Counted from the first letter of the stretch, positions 40,484 to 49,237 are shown. The stretch: 64,000 nt of DNA from Pelagibius litoralis (GCF_011683915.1 NZ_JAAQPH010000011.1:151353-215352), one strand, 5' to 3'. Made by a program: numbers and translations. The notes: generated by a model not told the origin, from the sequence alone.

Positions 40484-42376
40484 ATGGGTGTCTATCTGGT
40501 ACAGTTCCTGAGCGGGCTGGCGAGTGCTTCGGCGCTTTTCCTGGCTGCTTCCGGGCTCTCGATCATCTTCGGCGTGACCCGGGTGGTGAATTTCGCCCAC
40601 GGCTCGTTCTACATGCTCGGCGCTTTCTTCGGCTACACTTTCGTGCGCGAGGTCGGCGGCGGGGCCATCGGATTCTGGGTCGCCCTGCTGCTGGCCGCCC
40701 TGGCGGTCGGTCTTGTCGGTTTGCTGGTCGAATTCGTCATCCTGCGCCGGCTCTATAAAGCACCGGAGCTGTTCCAGCTCATCGCCACCTTCGGTGTGAT
40801 CCTGATCGTTCAGGACGCTGCGCTCTGGGTCTGGGGCCCGGAGGATCTGCTGGGGCCGCGGGCGCCCGGCCTGACCGGTATCGTGCGTATCTTCGGCACG
40901 CCCATGCCGGTCTACGATCTCGTGCTGATCGGCGTCGGGCCGCTGGTTTTGGCTGCCCTCTGGCTGCTGTTCAACCGCACGCGCTGGGGTATCCTGGTGC
41001 GCGCGGCGACCGAAGACCGCGAGATGGTGGGCGCGCTGGGCGTCAACCAGTCACTGCTGTTCACCGGCGCCTTCGTGCTCGGTTCCATGCTCGCGGGTCT
41101 GGGCGGCGCCATCCAGCTGCCCAAGGGCGGTGCCGATCTGCTGATGGACTTCGGCATTCTCGCCGAGATGTTCGTGGTCGTGGTGGTCGGCGGCATGGGC
41201 TCCATCTTCGGGGCCTTTCTGGCGGCGGTCCTGATCTCATTGTTGAACACCTTCGGTATCCTGATCTGGCCGAGCGGCACCCTGGTGCTGATGTTCATCC
41301 TGATGGCGGTGATCCTGGTGGTGCGCCCGACGGGCCTGCTGGGCCGGCCGGAAAGCGGCGGTCACAAAACGGAAGTCGGTGTTGAACAGGCACTGCGCCC
41401 TGCCGGCCCGCATTACAAGATTTTCATCGGTCTGTTGTTGGCTTTGCTGTTGGCGGCGCCCTTGATCGTCGAGGAGTTCTATCTCGTCCTCATCACCGAT
41501 GTCTTGGTGCTGGCCCTCTTTGCCACCAGCCTGCACTTTCTCATGAGTACCGGCGGTCTGGTTTCCTTCGGCCATGCCGCTTTCTATGGCGGCGGCGCCT
41601 ATGCGGCGGCTCTGCTGGTGACCTATGCGGCGACCCCTTTTGAGCTGGCGCTGTTGCTGGCGCCCCTGGGGGCCGGGCTGTTGGCCCTGGTGATCGGCTG
41701 GTTCTGCGTCAGGCTTTCCGGCGTCTACTTCGCCATGCTGACCCTGGCCTTCGCCCAGGTTGCCTGGTCGGTCGTCTTCCAGTGGTCGGATCTCACCAAC
41801 GGCGATGACGGGCTGTTGGGGATCTGGCCGTCCGCCTGGGCCTCCGGCACCCAGGTGTATTATCTTCTGGCCTTGGCGATCTCTGCCGGCGGCATCTTCC
41901 TGATCCGCCGGGTCGTCTTCGCGCCCTTTGGTTACGGTCTGCGGGCGACGCGGGACTCCAACCTGCGGGCGGCCGCCATCGGTATCGACATCAAGCGCCA
42001 GCAACTGGCGGCCTTTGTCTTCGCCGGTGCCATGGCCGGCCTGGCCGGCGGGCTCTTCGTTTTTTCCAAAGGCTCGGTCTTCCCCGACGAAATGTCCATC
42101 CCGCGTTCTTTCGATGCGCTGTTGATGGTGCTGCTCGGCGGGGTGGACTCGCTTTCCGGGCCCTTTGTCGGGGCGGCCGCCTTTACCTACCTGCATGACG
42201 AGTTGATCACCTTCGAGTATTGGCGCCTGCTGCTGGGTCTGACCATCGTCGCCCTCGTCCTGCTGTTCCCGCAAGGGCTGGCAGGCGCGGCCAAGCATCA
42301 CCTCGGCCGTTACCTGAAGCTGGAGGCGGGGTCGGCGGGGAGAGCGAAGCAGGCGGATGAGGGGCGCCCGGCATGA
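40484..42376 (+). CDS. Fused LivH-LivM-type ABC permease
   Basis: A 630-residue membrane protein joining both permease subunits. Residues ~1-290 are LivH-like (GLSIIFGVTRVVNFAHGSFYMLGA, LFQLIATFGVILI, EMFVVVVVGGMGSIFGAFLAAVLI). After a ~30-residue linker, residues ~310-630 are LivM-like (LMSTGGLVSFGHAAFYGGGAYA, GYGLRATRDSNLRAAAIGIDI, LLMVLLGGVDSLSGPFVGAAAF). Fused forms are known but less common than separate genes. It overlaps the ATPase gene by ATGA. The Shine-Dalgarno is weak, which fits lower permease synthesis than binding protein. Confidence 0.92.
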   Translation: MGVYLVQFLSGLASASALFLAASGLSIIFGVTRVVNFAHGSFYMLGAFFGYTFVREVGGGAIGFWVALLLAALAVGLVGLLVEFVILRRLYKAPELFQLIATFGVILIVQDAALWVWGPEDLLGPRAPGLTGIVRIFGTPMPVYDLVLIGVGPLVLAALWLLFNRTRWGILVRAATEDREMVGALGVNQSLLFTGAFVLGSMLAGLGGAIQLPKGGADLLMDFGILAEMFVVVVVGGMGSIFGAFLAAVLISLLNTFGILIWPSGTLVLMFILMAVILVVRPTGLLGRPESGGHKTEVGVEQALRPAGPHYKIFIGLLLALLLAAPLIVEEFYLVLITDVLVLALFATSLHFLMSTGGLVSFGHAAFYGGGAYAAALLVTYAATPFELALLLAPLGAGLLALVIGWFCVRLSGVYFAMLTLAFAQVAWSVVFQWSDLTNGDDGLLGIWPSAWASGTQVYYLLALAISAGGIFLIRRVVFAPFGYGLRATRDSNLRAAAIGIDIKRQQLAAFVFAGAMAGLAGGLFVFSKGSVFPDEMSIPRSFDALLMVLLGGVDSLSGPFVGAAAFTYLHDELITFEYWRLLLGLTIVALVLLFPQGLAGAAKHHLGRYLKLEAGSAGRAKQADEGRPA

Positions 42377-43170
42377 GCGACACCGCAACAGCCAGGGCGG
42401 CGGAGCAACCGAGCCTTTCGATCCGCAACCTCAGCAAGGCCTTTGGCGGCGTACAGGCCGTCAACGACGTCAGTTTCGATCTGGCTAAGGGCGAGCTGCT
42501 GGCGCTGATCGGCCCCAACGGCGCCGGCAAGAGCACCTGCTTCAACATGCTGAATGGGCAAATCCGGGCGGACAGCGGGTCGGTGCGTCTGGCCGGCGAG
42601 GAACTGATCGGCCGCAGCCCGGCGGATATCTGGCGCCGCGGCGTCGGGCGCACTTTTCAGATCACCGCCACCTTCCCCTCCATGACTGTGGCGGAGAACG
42701 TGGCCATGGTGCTGATGAGCCAGCGGCGCGAGCTGTTCTCGTTGTTCAGGACGGCGGTGCATCGCCACCGGGACAAGGCGCTGGCTCTGTTGGATCTGGT
42801 GGGCATGGCAGCGCAAGCCGACCGGCCCTGCGGCGTGCTTTCCTACGGCGATCTGAAGCGGGTCGAGCTGGCGGTCGCGCTGGGTAACGAACCCCGGGTC
42901 CTGCTGATGGACGAACCGACCGCCGGCATGGCGCCGCGCGAACGCATCGAGCTGATGGGCCTGGCGGCCCGGCTGGTGAGCGACCTCGGCCTCTCGGTGT
43001 TGTTTACGGAACACGACATGGACATCGTCTTCGGTCATGCCGGCCGCATCATCGTGCTCAGCCGCGGCGCGCTGATCGCCGAGGGCACGGCACAGGAGAT
43101 CCGCAGCAATCCTCTGGTCCTGAAGACCTATCTCGGCGAAGGCCAGATTTACGGCCGGGCGGAGGGCTAA
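42373..43170 (+). CDS. Branched-chain-type ABC transporter ATPase LivG-like
   Basis: A 265-residue ATPase. Walker A is GPNGAGKST, the LivG-type segment GVGRTFQITATFPSMTVAENVAM follows, then the signature LSYGDLKRVELAVAL, Walker B VLLMDEPTAGM and the H-loop TEHDMDIVFGHA. The signature loop LSYGD is the usual LivG form. It overlaps the permease stop by ATGA and lies 3 bp before the LivF-like gene. Confidence 0.93.
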   Translation: MSDTATARAAEQPSLSIRNLSKAFGGVQAVNDVSFDLAKGELLALIGPNGAGKSTCFNMLNGQIRADSGSVRLAGEELIGRSPADIWRRGVGRTFQITATFPSMTVAENVAMVLMSQRRELFSLFRTAVHRHRDKALALLDLVGMAAQADRPCGVLSYGDLKRVELAVALGNEPRVLLMDEPTAGMAPRERIELMGLAARLVSDLGLSVLFTEHDMDIVFGHAGRIIVLSRGALIAEGTAQEIRSNPLVLKTYLGEGQIYGRAEG

Positions 43171-43173
43171 GCG

Positions 43174-43875
43174 ATGCTGACCATAGAGAAGATCCACAGC
43201 TACTACGGCCAGGCGCACATCCTCTCCGACGTTTCTCTGTCGCTTTCCCCGGGGGAGATCGTGGTGCTGATCGGGCGCAACGGCGCCGGCAAGTCGACCA
43301 CGATCAAGTCGATCATGGGGATGGTGAAAGTTACCCAGGGGAGCATCCGGTTCGGCGGCGACGAGCTGTTCGGTGAGCCGCCTTACCGCATCGCGCGGCG
43401 TGGCATCGGTTATGTGCCGGAAGAACGCCGTGTCTTTGCCCGCCTGACGATTCAGGAAAACCTGGAGGCCGGCCGCCAACCGCCGCGCGACGGGGCGCCG
43501 CGCTGGCAGGTCGACGACCTCTTCGATCTCTTTCCCAATCTGGCCGAGGCGCGGCACCGGGCGGCGGGCACCCTGAGCGGCGGTGAGCAGCAGATGCTGA
43601 CCATCGCCCGTACCCTGATGGGCAATCCCGGTTGCATCCTGTTGGATGAACCCTCGGAGGGCCTGGCGCCTGTTGTGGTGGAGCAGATCATCAAAGTCAT
43701 TCAGCAGATCAAGGGCCAGAGCCTGCCGATCCTTCTGTCGGAACAGAATCTCTATTTCGCCTCTCTGGTCAGCGACCGCGCCTATGTCATCGAAACCGGG
43801 CGTATCCGCTTTTCGGGCACGATGCGGGAACTGGAAGAGAACGCCGAGATCCGCCAGCAGTACCTGGCGGTTTAG
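43174..43875 (+). CDS. Branched-chain-type ABC transporter ATPase LivF-like
   Basis: A 233-residue ATPase with Walker A GRNGAGKSTTIKSIMG, the LivF-type IARRGIGYVPEERRVFARLTIQENL, the signature LSGGEQQMLTIARTL, Walker B CILLDEPSEGLAPVVVEQI and H-loop position replaced by Gln in LLSEQN, as is normal for LivF. It completes a binding protein-LivHM-LivG-LivF importer and is 36 bp before the enamidase gene. Confidence 0.93.
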   Translation: MLTIEKIHSYYGQAHILSDVSLSLSPGEIVVLIGRNGAGKSTTIKSIMGMVKVTQGSIRFGGDELFGEPPYRIARRGIGYVPEERRVFARLTIQENLEAGRQPPRDGAPRWQVDDLFDLFPNLAEARHRAAGTLSGGEQQMLTIARTLMGNPGCILLDEPSEGLAPVVVEQIIKVIQQIKGQSLPILLSEQNLYFASLVSDRAYVIETGRIRFSGTMRELEENAEIRQQYLAV

Positions 43876-43911
43876 ACGAACGGGAAAACGCGTGAACGGA
43901 CGGGTGATATC

Positions 43912-45090
43912 ATGAGCGCAAAGCAAGGCGGCGAGAAGCTGGTGGTGAAGAACATCGGCCTTCTGCTTTCCGGTGATCTTGAAAAACCGATCCTGGATGC
44001 CGACTGTCTGGTCGTGGTGGACGGCCGGATCGCCGAGGTCGGCAAGGCGGCGGAGGTCGATACCGGCAATGCCGCTGTTATCGTCGATGCCAAGGGCACC
44101 ACGGTGGCGCCCGGCCTGATCGACAGTCACGTTCATCCGGTCATCGGGGACTGGACGCCGCGCCAGAACCAGATCTCCTGGATCGACAGTTTCCTGAACG
44201 GCGGCGTGACCACCATGATCTCCGCGGGTGAGGTACATCTGCCGGGCCGGCCCAAGGACATCGTCGGCCTGAAGGCCCTGGCGATCACCGCCCAGCGGTC
44301 TTTTTCCAACCTTCGGCCCGGCGGCGTGAAGGTTCATGCCGGCGCGCCGGTCATCGAAAAAGGCATGGTGGAAGAAGACTTCAAGGAGCTTTCCGAGGCC
44401 GGTGTGAAGCTGCTCGGCGAAGTCGGCCTGGGTGGCGTGAAGCAGGGTGAGGAGGCCAAGCAGATGGTCGCCTGGGCCCGCAAGTACGGCATCCAGAGCA
44501 CCATCCACACCGGCGGACCCTCGATCCCCGGCTCGGGCCTGATCGACGCCGATGTGGTGCTGGAGGCCGATGCGGACGTCATCGGCCACATCAACGGCGG
44601 ACACACGGCCCTGCCGCTGGATCAGATCCGCTGCCTCTGCGAGAGCTGCGGCCGGGCGGTGGAGATCGTCCATAACGGCAACGAACTGGCGGGGCTCTTT
44701 GCCATGCGCACCTCCATGGAGCTGGGTCAGCCAGAGCGGATCATCCTGGGCACCGACTCGCCGGCCGGCTCCGGCGTGCAGCCGCTCGGCATTCTGCGGA
44801 TGATTGCGCTGCTGTCGGCGGTGGGGGAGGTGCCGGCGGAAACCGTATTCTGCTTTGCCACCGGCAACACCGCCAGGATGCGCGACCTGGACTGCGGATT
44901 GATCGAAGTCGGCCGGGCCGCCGATCTGGTGATTATGGACCGCGCGCAGCACACGGCGGGGAAGACCCTGCTGGAATCTGTGCGTCTGGGCGATATTCCC
45001 GGTATCTCCATGGTGATCATCGACGGGGTGATCCGCTGCCGGCGTTCACGCAACACGCCGCCCGCCGAGACCCTGGCAGAGCTGGTGTGA
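43912..45090 (+). CDS. ena: Enamidase (amidohydrolase superfamily)
   Basis: A 392-residue metal-dependent amidohydrolase closely resembling enamidase of Eubacterium barkeri, which opens 1,4,5,6-tetrahydro-6-oxonicotinate to 2-formylglutarate and ammonia with an Fe-Zn centre. Metal ligands are seen as HxH in GLIDSHVHP, the carboxylate region LLGEVGLGGVK, His in IHTGGPSIPGSG, His in DVIGHINGGHTAL and Asp in ILGTDSPAGSGVQPLGILR. The ends ISAGEVHLPGRPKD and VVIIDGVIRCRRSRNTPPAETLAE match the enzyme's particular pattern rather than that of general imidazolonepropionase-type relatives. It is cytoplasmic and is followed with overlap by a MarR gene. Confidence 0.85.
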   Translation: MSAKQGGEKLVVKNIGLLLSGDLEKPILDADCLVVVDGRIAEVGKAAEVDTGNAAVIVDAKGTTVAPGLIDSHVHPVIGDWTPRQNQISWIDSFLNGGVTTMISAGEVHLPGRPKDIVGLKALAITAQRSFSNLRPGGVKVHAGAPVIEKGMVEEDFKELSEAGVKLLGEVGLGGVKQGEEAKQMVAWARKYGIQSTIHTGGPSIPGSGLIDADVVLEADADVIGHINGGHTALPLDQIRCLCESCGRAVEIVHNGNELAGLFAMRTSMELGQPERIILGTDSPAGSGVQPLGILRMIALLSAVGEVPAETVFCFATGNTARMRDLDCGLIEVGRAADLVIMDRAQHTAGKTLLESVRLGDIPGISMVIIDGVIRCRRSRNTPPAETLAELV

Positions 45091-45563
45091 TGACGGAGGT
45101 GAAGGTCCCCACGCCGCCCCAGGCCACCGAGGCCGACGGCGACGACTATCGGCTGGAGCAGCAGATCGGCTTTCTGCTGCGCCGGGCGCACCAGTATGCC
45201 AGCGACGTTTTCCAGGCGCGCATGGGCGCCCGGAACCTGACGCCGCAGCAGTTCTCGGTGCTTGTCACCCTGTTGAAGAACCGCGAGCTGGCCCAGACCA
45301 AGCTCGGCGAAATCGCCGCCATGGATCCGGCCACCGTCCTGGGCGTGGTGCAGCGCCTGGCGCAGCGCGGACTCGTTGCCGTGCGCACCGATCCGGCCGA
45401 TGGACGCCGCCGTCTGGTGCAACTGACCCGCGACGGCCATGAGATGGCAGGCGAACTGGTGGCCATCGGGCCGGTGATTTCCCGCGAGACCCTGGCCGGC
45501 CTCAGCCCGGAGGATCAGCGCGACCTCTTGCGTTTGCTGGATAGTCTGGGGCAGAAGGGCTAA
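45090..45563 (+). CDS. MarR-family regulator, NicR/BpsR-like
   Basis: A 157-residue winged-helix regulator. Visible are YRLEQQIGFLLRRAHQYASDVFQARMG (dimer helix), LTPQQFSVLVTLLKNRELAQTKLGEIAAMDPATVLGVVQRLAQRGLVAVRTDPADGRRRLVQL in segments matching helix-turn-helix and wing (DPADGRRR). The N-terminal helix and overall form resemble NicR of Pseudomonas and BpsR of Bordetella, MarR repressors released by 6-hydroxynicotinate. It closes the N-heterocycle cluster, start overlapping the enamidase stop (TGATG; GTG 45087 is an alternative). Its likely sites are the two 18-bp elements before the hydroxylase genes. Confidence 0.88.
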   Translation: MTEVKVPTPPQATEADGDDYRLEQQIGFLLRRAHQYASDVFQARMGARNLTPQQFSVLVTLLKNRELAQTKLGEIAAMDPATVLGVVQRLAQRGLVAVRTDPADGRRRLVQLTRDGHEMAGELVAIGPVISRETLAGLSPEDQRDLLRLLDSLGQKG

Positions 45564-45633
45564 CGTTGGGCAGTCGGCCCATGGGCGGGCCGCATATCGC
45601 CGGCTTTCCGGATTCGATAGAAAGGGGGCGTTC

Positions 45634-46236
45634 TTGGTTCAAACCCTGATCCAGCGAAACATTCACTGGGCGACCGAGCGGGTCGAGCAGGACCCGGATT
45701 ATTTCAAGCGGCTGTCGGACATTCAGAATCCGCGCTATCTGTGGATCGGCTGTTCGGACAGCCGCGTACCGGCCAACGTCATCGCCGGTTTGGAGCCGGG
45801 CGAGGTCTTCGTCCATCGTAATGTAGCCAATCTGCTGCACCCCGGTGATTTGAACGGCCTGTCGGTGCTCCAGTACGCCGTCGAATCCCTGCAGGTGCGT
45901 CAGATCATTGTCTGCGGGCACTATGGCTGCGGCGGTATCAACGCTGCGGTGGAAGCTCAGCGCCATGGTCTCATCGACCACTGGCTGCAGCCGATCCGTG
46001 ACACTGCGGCGCTCTGCGCCGGGGAATTGGAGAATCTGGGCGACCAAACGCAGCGCATGAACCGGCTCTGCGAACTGAACGTCATGGCCCAGGTGAAGCG
46101 GGTGGCGGAAACGCCGATCGTCCAGGATGCCTGGGGCCGGGGTCAGGCCCTGGAAGTGCACGGTCTTGTCTATGGGCTGAACGATGGCCGGCTGCGCAAT
46201 CTCGACTGCAGCCTGCCGGCGACGGCCGAAGCTTAG
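45634..46236 (+). CDS. Beta-class carbonic anhydrase
   Basis: A 200-residue zinc enzyme interconverting CO2 and bicarbonate. The zinc ligands are Cys in IGCSDSRVPANVI, and His and Cys in VCGHYGCGGI; the Asp-Arg dyad DSR is intact. QRNIHWATERVEQDPDYFKRL is the usual N-terminal helix. The start is TTG 45634 with AAGGGGG 6 bp upstream; no ATG is suitable. It stands alone, convergent with the histidine kinase gene, with stop codons overlapping (TTAG). Confidence 0.93.
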   Translation: MVQTLIQRNIHWATERVEQDPDYFKRLSDIQNPRYLWIGCSDSRVPANVIAGLEPGEVFVHRNVANLLHPGDLNGLSVLQYAVESLQVRQIIVCGHYGCGGINAAVEAQRHGLIDHWLQPIRDTAALCAGELENLGDQTQRMNRLCELNVMAQVKRVAETPIVQDAWGRGQALEVHGLVYGLNDGRLRNLDCSLPATAEA

Positions 46237-47657
46237 CGCGGATCGAGCGGCAGAGTCAGGATGGCGCGCAGGCCGCCTTCGGGCCTGTTCTCCAGGTGCA
46301 GGTCGCCGCCATGGGCATGGGCGATGGAGCGGGCGATGGCCAGGCCCAGGCCGACGCCGCCGGTATCCTGGCTGCGTGATTCCTCCAGACGCACGAATGG
46401 CTCGAAGACCTGTTCGAGCTGGTCTTCGGGAATGCCGGGTCCGTCGTCCTCGACGGTGATGTAAAGTCCATCGTCTTCGCGGCGCAGGGAGACACGCGCC
46501 TGGCCGGCATAGCGCAGGGCATTTTCGATCAGGTTGTGGAGGACGCGCTTCAGCGAAACCGGGCGGCAGTTGTAGCCGATCTTCGCTGCCGCTTCGTCGG
46601 CGGCGAAGGCGACATCCCGGCCCTGATCGGCAAGATCGTCGACCAGGCTTTCGACAAGGGCCGTCAGGTCGACGCGGCGGGTCGGCTCAGCCTTCGCCTC
46701 TTCCCGGGCGAAGCTCATGACCGCCTCGGTCATGCGGCTCATCTCCTCCAGGGTTTCCAGGATCTTCCGTCTGGTCTCCGCGTCCTCCACGAATTCAGCG
46801 CGCAGTCGCAGCGCGGTTATCGGGGTTCGCAGGTCATGACCGATGGCGGCCAGCATCCTCGTGCGGTCCTGGACGAAGCGGGTCAGTCGCTCCTGCATCG
46901 CATTGAAGGCCCTGGTGGTGCGGCGGATCTCCTCCGGACCCGTTTCCGCGAGGGGGATCTGGCTTTCGCCGCGCCCCAGGCGTTCCGCCGCCCCGGACAG
47001 AGCGCGCAGAGGCCGGGTGATCCGCCGGACCGAGAAGATCACAATGGCCAGAATCGCCAAGGCCATGAGGCCCATGGAAAGCAGAGGAAACCAGGCCCAG
47101 GCGCGCGAGGGGGTCGGCAGGGCGGTTGAGGCGTTCAGCCAATTGCCGTCCGCCAGGGGGACGGAGGCCAGGAAGCTGATGGGCGCGCGCGGTTTTTTAT
47201 GAGGCCGGCGCTTCTTGTCGTCGTCGTCGTCATCATCGTCATCATCGTCGCTTCGGCGCGGATGGGAATGCCAGTCCCGCAGGCTCCAAGGTTCACGCGT
47301 AAGCAGACGAACGCGGGTTTCGCGGGTATCGCCGATCAACTCACCCAGCCGGAGGGCGAGTTTCTGTTCCAAGGCCTCGGACGACGGCTGACCAACCGCG
47401 CTTTCCGGCGAAAGGCTGAATTCGAGGCGCCGTGAGCGCGCCGCTGCCAATATGTTCTCGTGCAGCCCGGTAGGGGTCTGCTCGATCAGGCGTACCAAGG
47501 TTGCGGTCCGCGCCAGCACCTGATCGCGGCTGGCCTCCCGCAGGGCAAAACGGCGTTCGTCCGCAAAGATGAAAACCGTAGCGGCTTGCGACAGCACCAG
47601 GGCGGTGAGCAGAAGGGCAATGAGCTGTCCGGCCAGACTGCGGGGAAGGAGGCGCAT
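46233..47657 (-). CDS. Sensor histidine kinase with poly-aspartate periplasmic loop
   Basis: A 474-residue membrane kinase. TM1 is at ~residues 9-30 and TM2 at ~195-215, leaving a ~165-residue periplasmic domain. HAMP follows (RRITRPLRALSGAAERLGRGE), then HisKA with His in AAIGHDLRTPITALRLR, and HATPase (NLIENALRY, DDGPGIP, GVGLGLAIA). The periplasmic loop ends in 11 consecutive aspartates then KKRRPHKK, coded by a GAC/GAT run at 47217-47249. ATG 47657 overlaps the regulator stop (TGATG) and is preceded by GGGAGGA. Partner of the OmpR-type regulator. A run of acids facing the periplasm would bind cations. Confidence 0.9.
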   Translation of the reverse strand: MRLLPRSLAGQLIALLLTALVLSQAATVFIFADERRFALREASRDQVLARTATLVRLIEQTPTGLHENILAAARSRRLEFSLSPESAVGQPSSEALEQKLALRLGELIGDTRETRVRLLTREPWSLRDWHSHPRRSDDDDDDDDDDDKKRRPHKKPRAPISFLASVPLADGNWLNASTALPTPSRAWAWFPLLSMGLMALAILAIVIFSVRRITRPLRALSGAAERLGRGESQIPLAETGPEEIRRTTRAFNAMQERLTRFVQDRTRMLAAIGHDLRTPITALRLRAEFVEDAETRRKILETLEEMSRMTEAVMSFAREEAKAEPTRRVDLTALVESLVDDLADQGRDVAFAADEAAAKIGYNCRPVSLKRVLHNLIENALRYAGQARVSLRREDDGLYITVEDDGPGIPEDQLEQVFEPFVRLEESRSQDTGGVGLGLAIARSIAHAHGGDLHLENRPEGGLRAILTLPLDPR

Positions 47658-48379
47658 CACGGTTCCTCCCGCACATCGGCGGTGAAGAGATAGCCGCCGC
47701 CCCAGACGGTCTTGATCAAGACCGGGTGCTTGGCGTCTGTCTCAATCTTCTTGCGCAGGCGGCTGACCTGGTTGTCGATGCTGCGGTCGAAAACCTGGGC
47801 CGCCCGCCCGCTGGTCAGGTCCAGCAGTTGCTCGCGCGAAAGCACCACGCCGGGCCGCTTCAGAAAGGCCGACAGCAGATTGAATTCCGCCGTGCTGAGG
47901 GCGACGGCAACCGCCTCCTCGTCCAACAGCTCGCGCCGTTCGGCATCCAGAATCCATCGGTCGAAGCGCAGGCGGTGGTGCGCCAGGCCGTCGCGGGGGC
48001 GGGGCACGGCCGTGCTGCGCCTCAGCACCGCCTTGATGCGGGCCAGCAGTTCGCGCGGGTTGAACGGCTTGGTGACGTAGTCGTCGGCGCCGATTTCCAG
48101 GCCGATCACGCGGTCGGTTTCCTCGGTCATCGCGGTTACCAGGATGATCGGGATCTCGCTGTTCGCCCGCAGGTCGCGGCACAACGCCAGGCCGTCCTCG
48201 CCCGGCATCATGATGTCCAGGACCAGCAGATCGATGGCGGCGGTTTTCATCACGCGGCGGGCCGCCGCGGCATTCTCGGCAAGGCTGACCCGCAGCCCGT
48301 TCTTGGCAAGATACTTGCCAAGCAGGTCTCTGATATCGCGGTGGTCGTCGACAACCAGAATGTGCGGTGTTTGATCCAT
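47657..48379 (-). CDS. OmpR-family response regulator
   Basis: A 240-residue regulator. The receiver domain has the acidic pair VVDDH, phospho-Asp in LLVLDIMMPGEDG, Thr in LVTAMTEE and Lys in YVTKPFNPREL. The winged-helix output domain follows (LSTAEFNLLSAFLKRPGVVLSREQLLDL, RSIDNQVSRLRKKIE, IKTVWGGGYLF). ATG 48379 starts the receiver directly (MDQTPHILVVDD) with AAAGG upstream; an earlier ATG at 48436 adds an unrelated arm. It is divergent from the EF-hand gene, with direct repeats in between. Confidence 0.92.
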   Translation of the reverse strand: MDQTPHILVVDDHRDIRDLLGKYLAKNGLRVSLAENAAAARRVMKTAAIDLLVLDIMMPGEDGLALCRDLRANSEIPIILVTAMTEETDRVIGLEIGADDYVTKPFNPRELLARIKAVLRRSTAVPRPRDGLAHHRLRFDRWILDAERRELLDEEAVAVALSTAEFNLLSAFLKRPGVVLSREQLLDLTSGRAAQVFDRSIDNQVSRLRKKIETDAKHPVLIKTVWGGGYLFTADVREEP

Positions 48380-48470
48380 AAAACCTTTCGGGATGCCCGC
48401 CGGCGGCGAGGCCCAGTCTCGTCTGTCCAGTCTCATCTATAGGGCGGCTTCGCGTTCGGCGACCAGAAAA

Positions 48471-48490
48471 AGTGTATCGAAGTGTATCAG
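48471..48490. promoter_or_regulatory. Direct-repeat response-regulator box
   Basis: AGTGTATCGA followed directly by AGTGTATCAG: two copies of a 10-bp unit, the head-to-tail spacing bound by OmpR-type dimers. It lies in the 236-bp region between the response regulator (minus strand) and the EF-hand gene (plus strand), about 90 bp upstream of the regulator and 125 bp upstream of the EF-hand gene. Confidence 0.65.
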
Positions 48491-48615
48491 ATCACGCCCT
48501 TGGCACAGGTCATGACAAAGGCCGGGTGATGCTGGTGAACTTTTGCGACAAGCAGACCCTAAGTAGGGGATACCGAAAGCAAACCCCAAGATCCTGAGAT
48601 AGCGAGGTACTCCCC

Positions 48616-49140
48616 ATGAAGAAAACGACCAAGATTGCGATTGTCGTCGTTGCCGTACTCGGTGTCGGTGCCGCCGCCGTTGCCGCCCAGGCGGACGGTG
48701 GCTGGCGCGGCCACGGCGGCTCTGCCCACTTCAGCCAGGGCCACGGCGGGGGCCATGGCGGCCGCATGGCCTCGATGCTGCGCTACTTCGACAGCGACGG
48801 TGACGGCGCGGTGAGCCAAGCGGAAATCGATCAGGTGCGCGACGAGCGGTTTGCCGCTTTCGATGGCGATGGCAGTGAAACCCTGAGCCTGGCGGAGTTC
48901 GAGGGGCTTTGGCTCGATTTCATGCGCGAGCGCATGGTCGACGGCTTCCAGCGGCTCGATGCCGATGGTGACGGTCAGGTCACCATGGCCGAAGTCAACC
49001 GCCCGCTCGGCATGATGGTGCAGCGCATGGATCGCAACGAAGACGGTGTGATCGACCAGTCGGACATGAAGCGCGGCAAGCGGTTCTATCGCGACGACGA
49101 TGACCGACCCCGCAACAACCGTTCCGGCAACGACGGTTAA
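48616..49140 (+). CDS. Exported EF-hand calcium-binding protein
   Basis: A 174-residue protein with a signal peptide (KIAIVVVAVLGVGAAAVAAQA), a Gly/His-rich linker and four EF-hand loops: DSDGDGAVSQAE, DGDGSETLSLAE, DADGDGQVTMAE and DRNEDGVIDQSD. The first three keep the acidic 1-3-5-12 pattern; the fourth ends in Asp. It is therefore a periplasmic or secreted calcium binder. It is divergent from the two-component system, a natural target of it. A strong terminator follows. Confidence 0.9.
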   Translation: MKKTTKIAIVVVAVLGVGAAAVAAQADGGWRGHGGSAHFSQGHGGGHGGRMASMLRYFDSDGDGAVSQAEIDQVRDERFAAFDGDGSETLSLAEFEGLWLDFMRERMVDGFQRLDADGDGQVTMAEVNRPLGMMVQRMDRNEDGVIDQSDMKRGKRFYRDDDDRPRNNRSGNDG

Positions 49141-49196
49141 AGCGGACTCTGAAGGCACCGGAGGATCCCCCGGCATTCCGTCCTTCGGTAGCCTGT

Positions 49197-49237
49197 GCCA
49201 CGGTGCGGCTCCCGCCCGCACCGTGGCGCTTTTCTTT
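49197..49237 (+). terminator. Rho-independent terminator after the EF-hand gene
   Basis: GCCACGGTGCGG and CCGCACCGTGGC form a perfect 12-bp stem around a 7-base loop, followed by GC and TTTTCTTT. It ends 2 bp inside the end of the convergent patatin gene. Confidence 0.9.

Noticed and set aside
43912..45090. Imidazolonepropionase or dihydroorotase-type amidohydrolase
   Set aside because: The segments ISAGEVHLPGRPKD, IHTGGPSIPGSG and the CRRSRNTPPAE ending match enamidase better, and the Hnr-like gene is in the same cluster.
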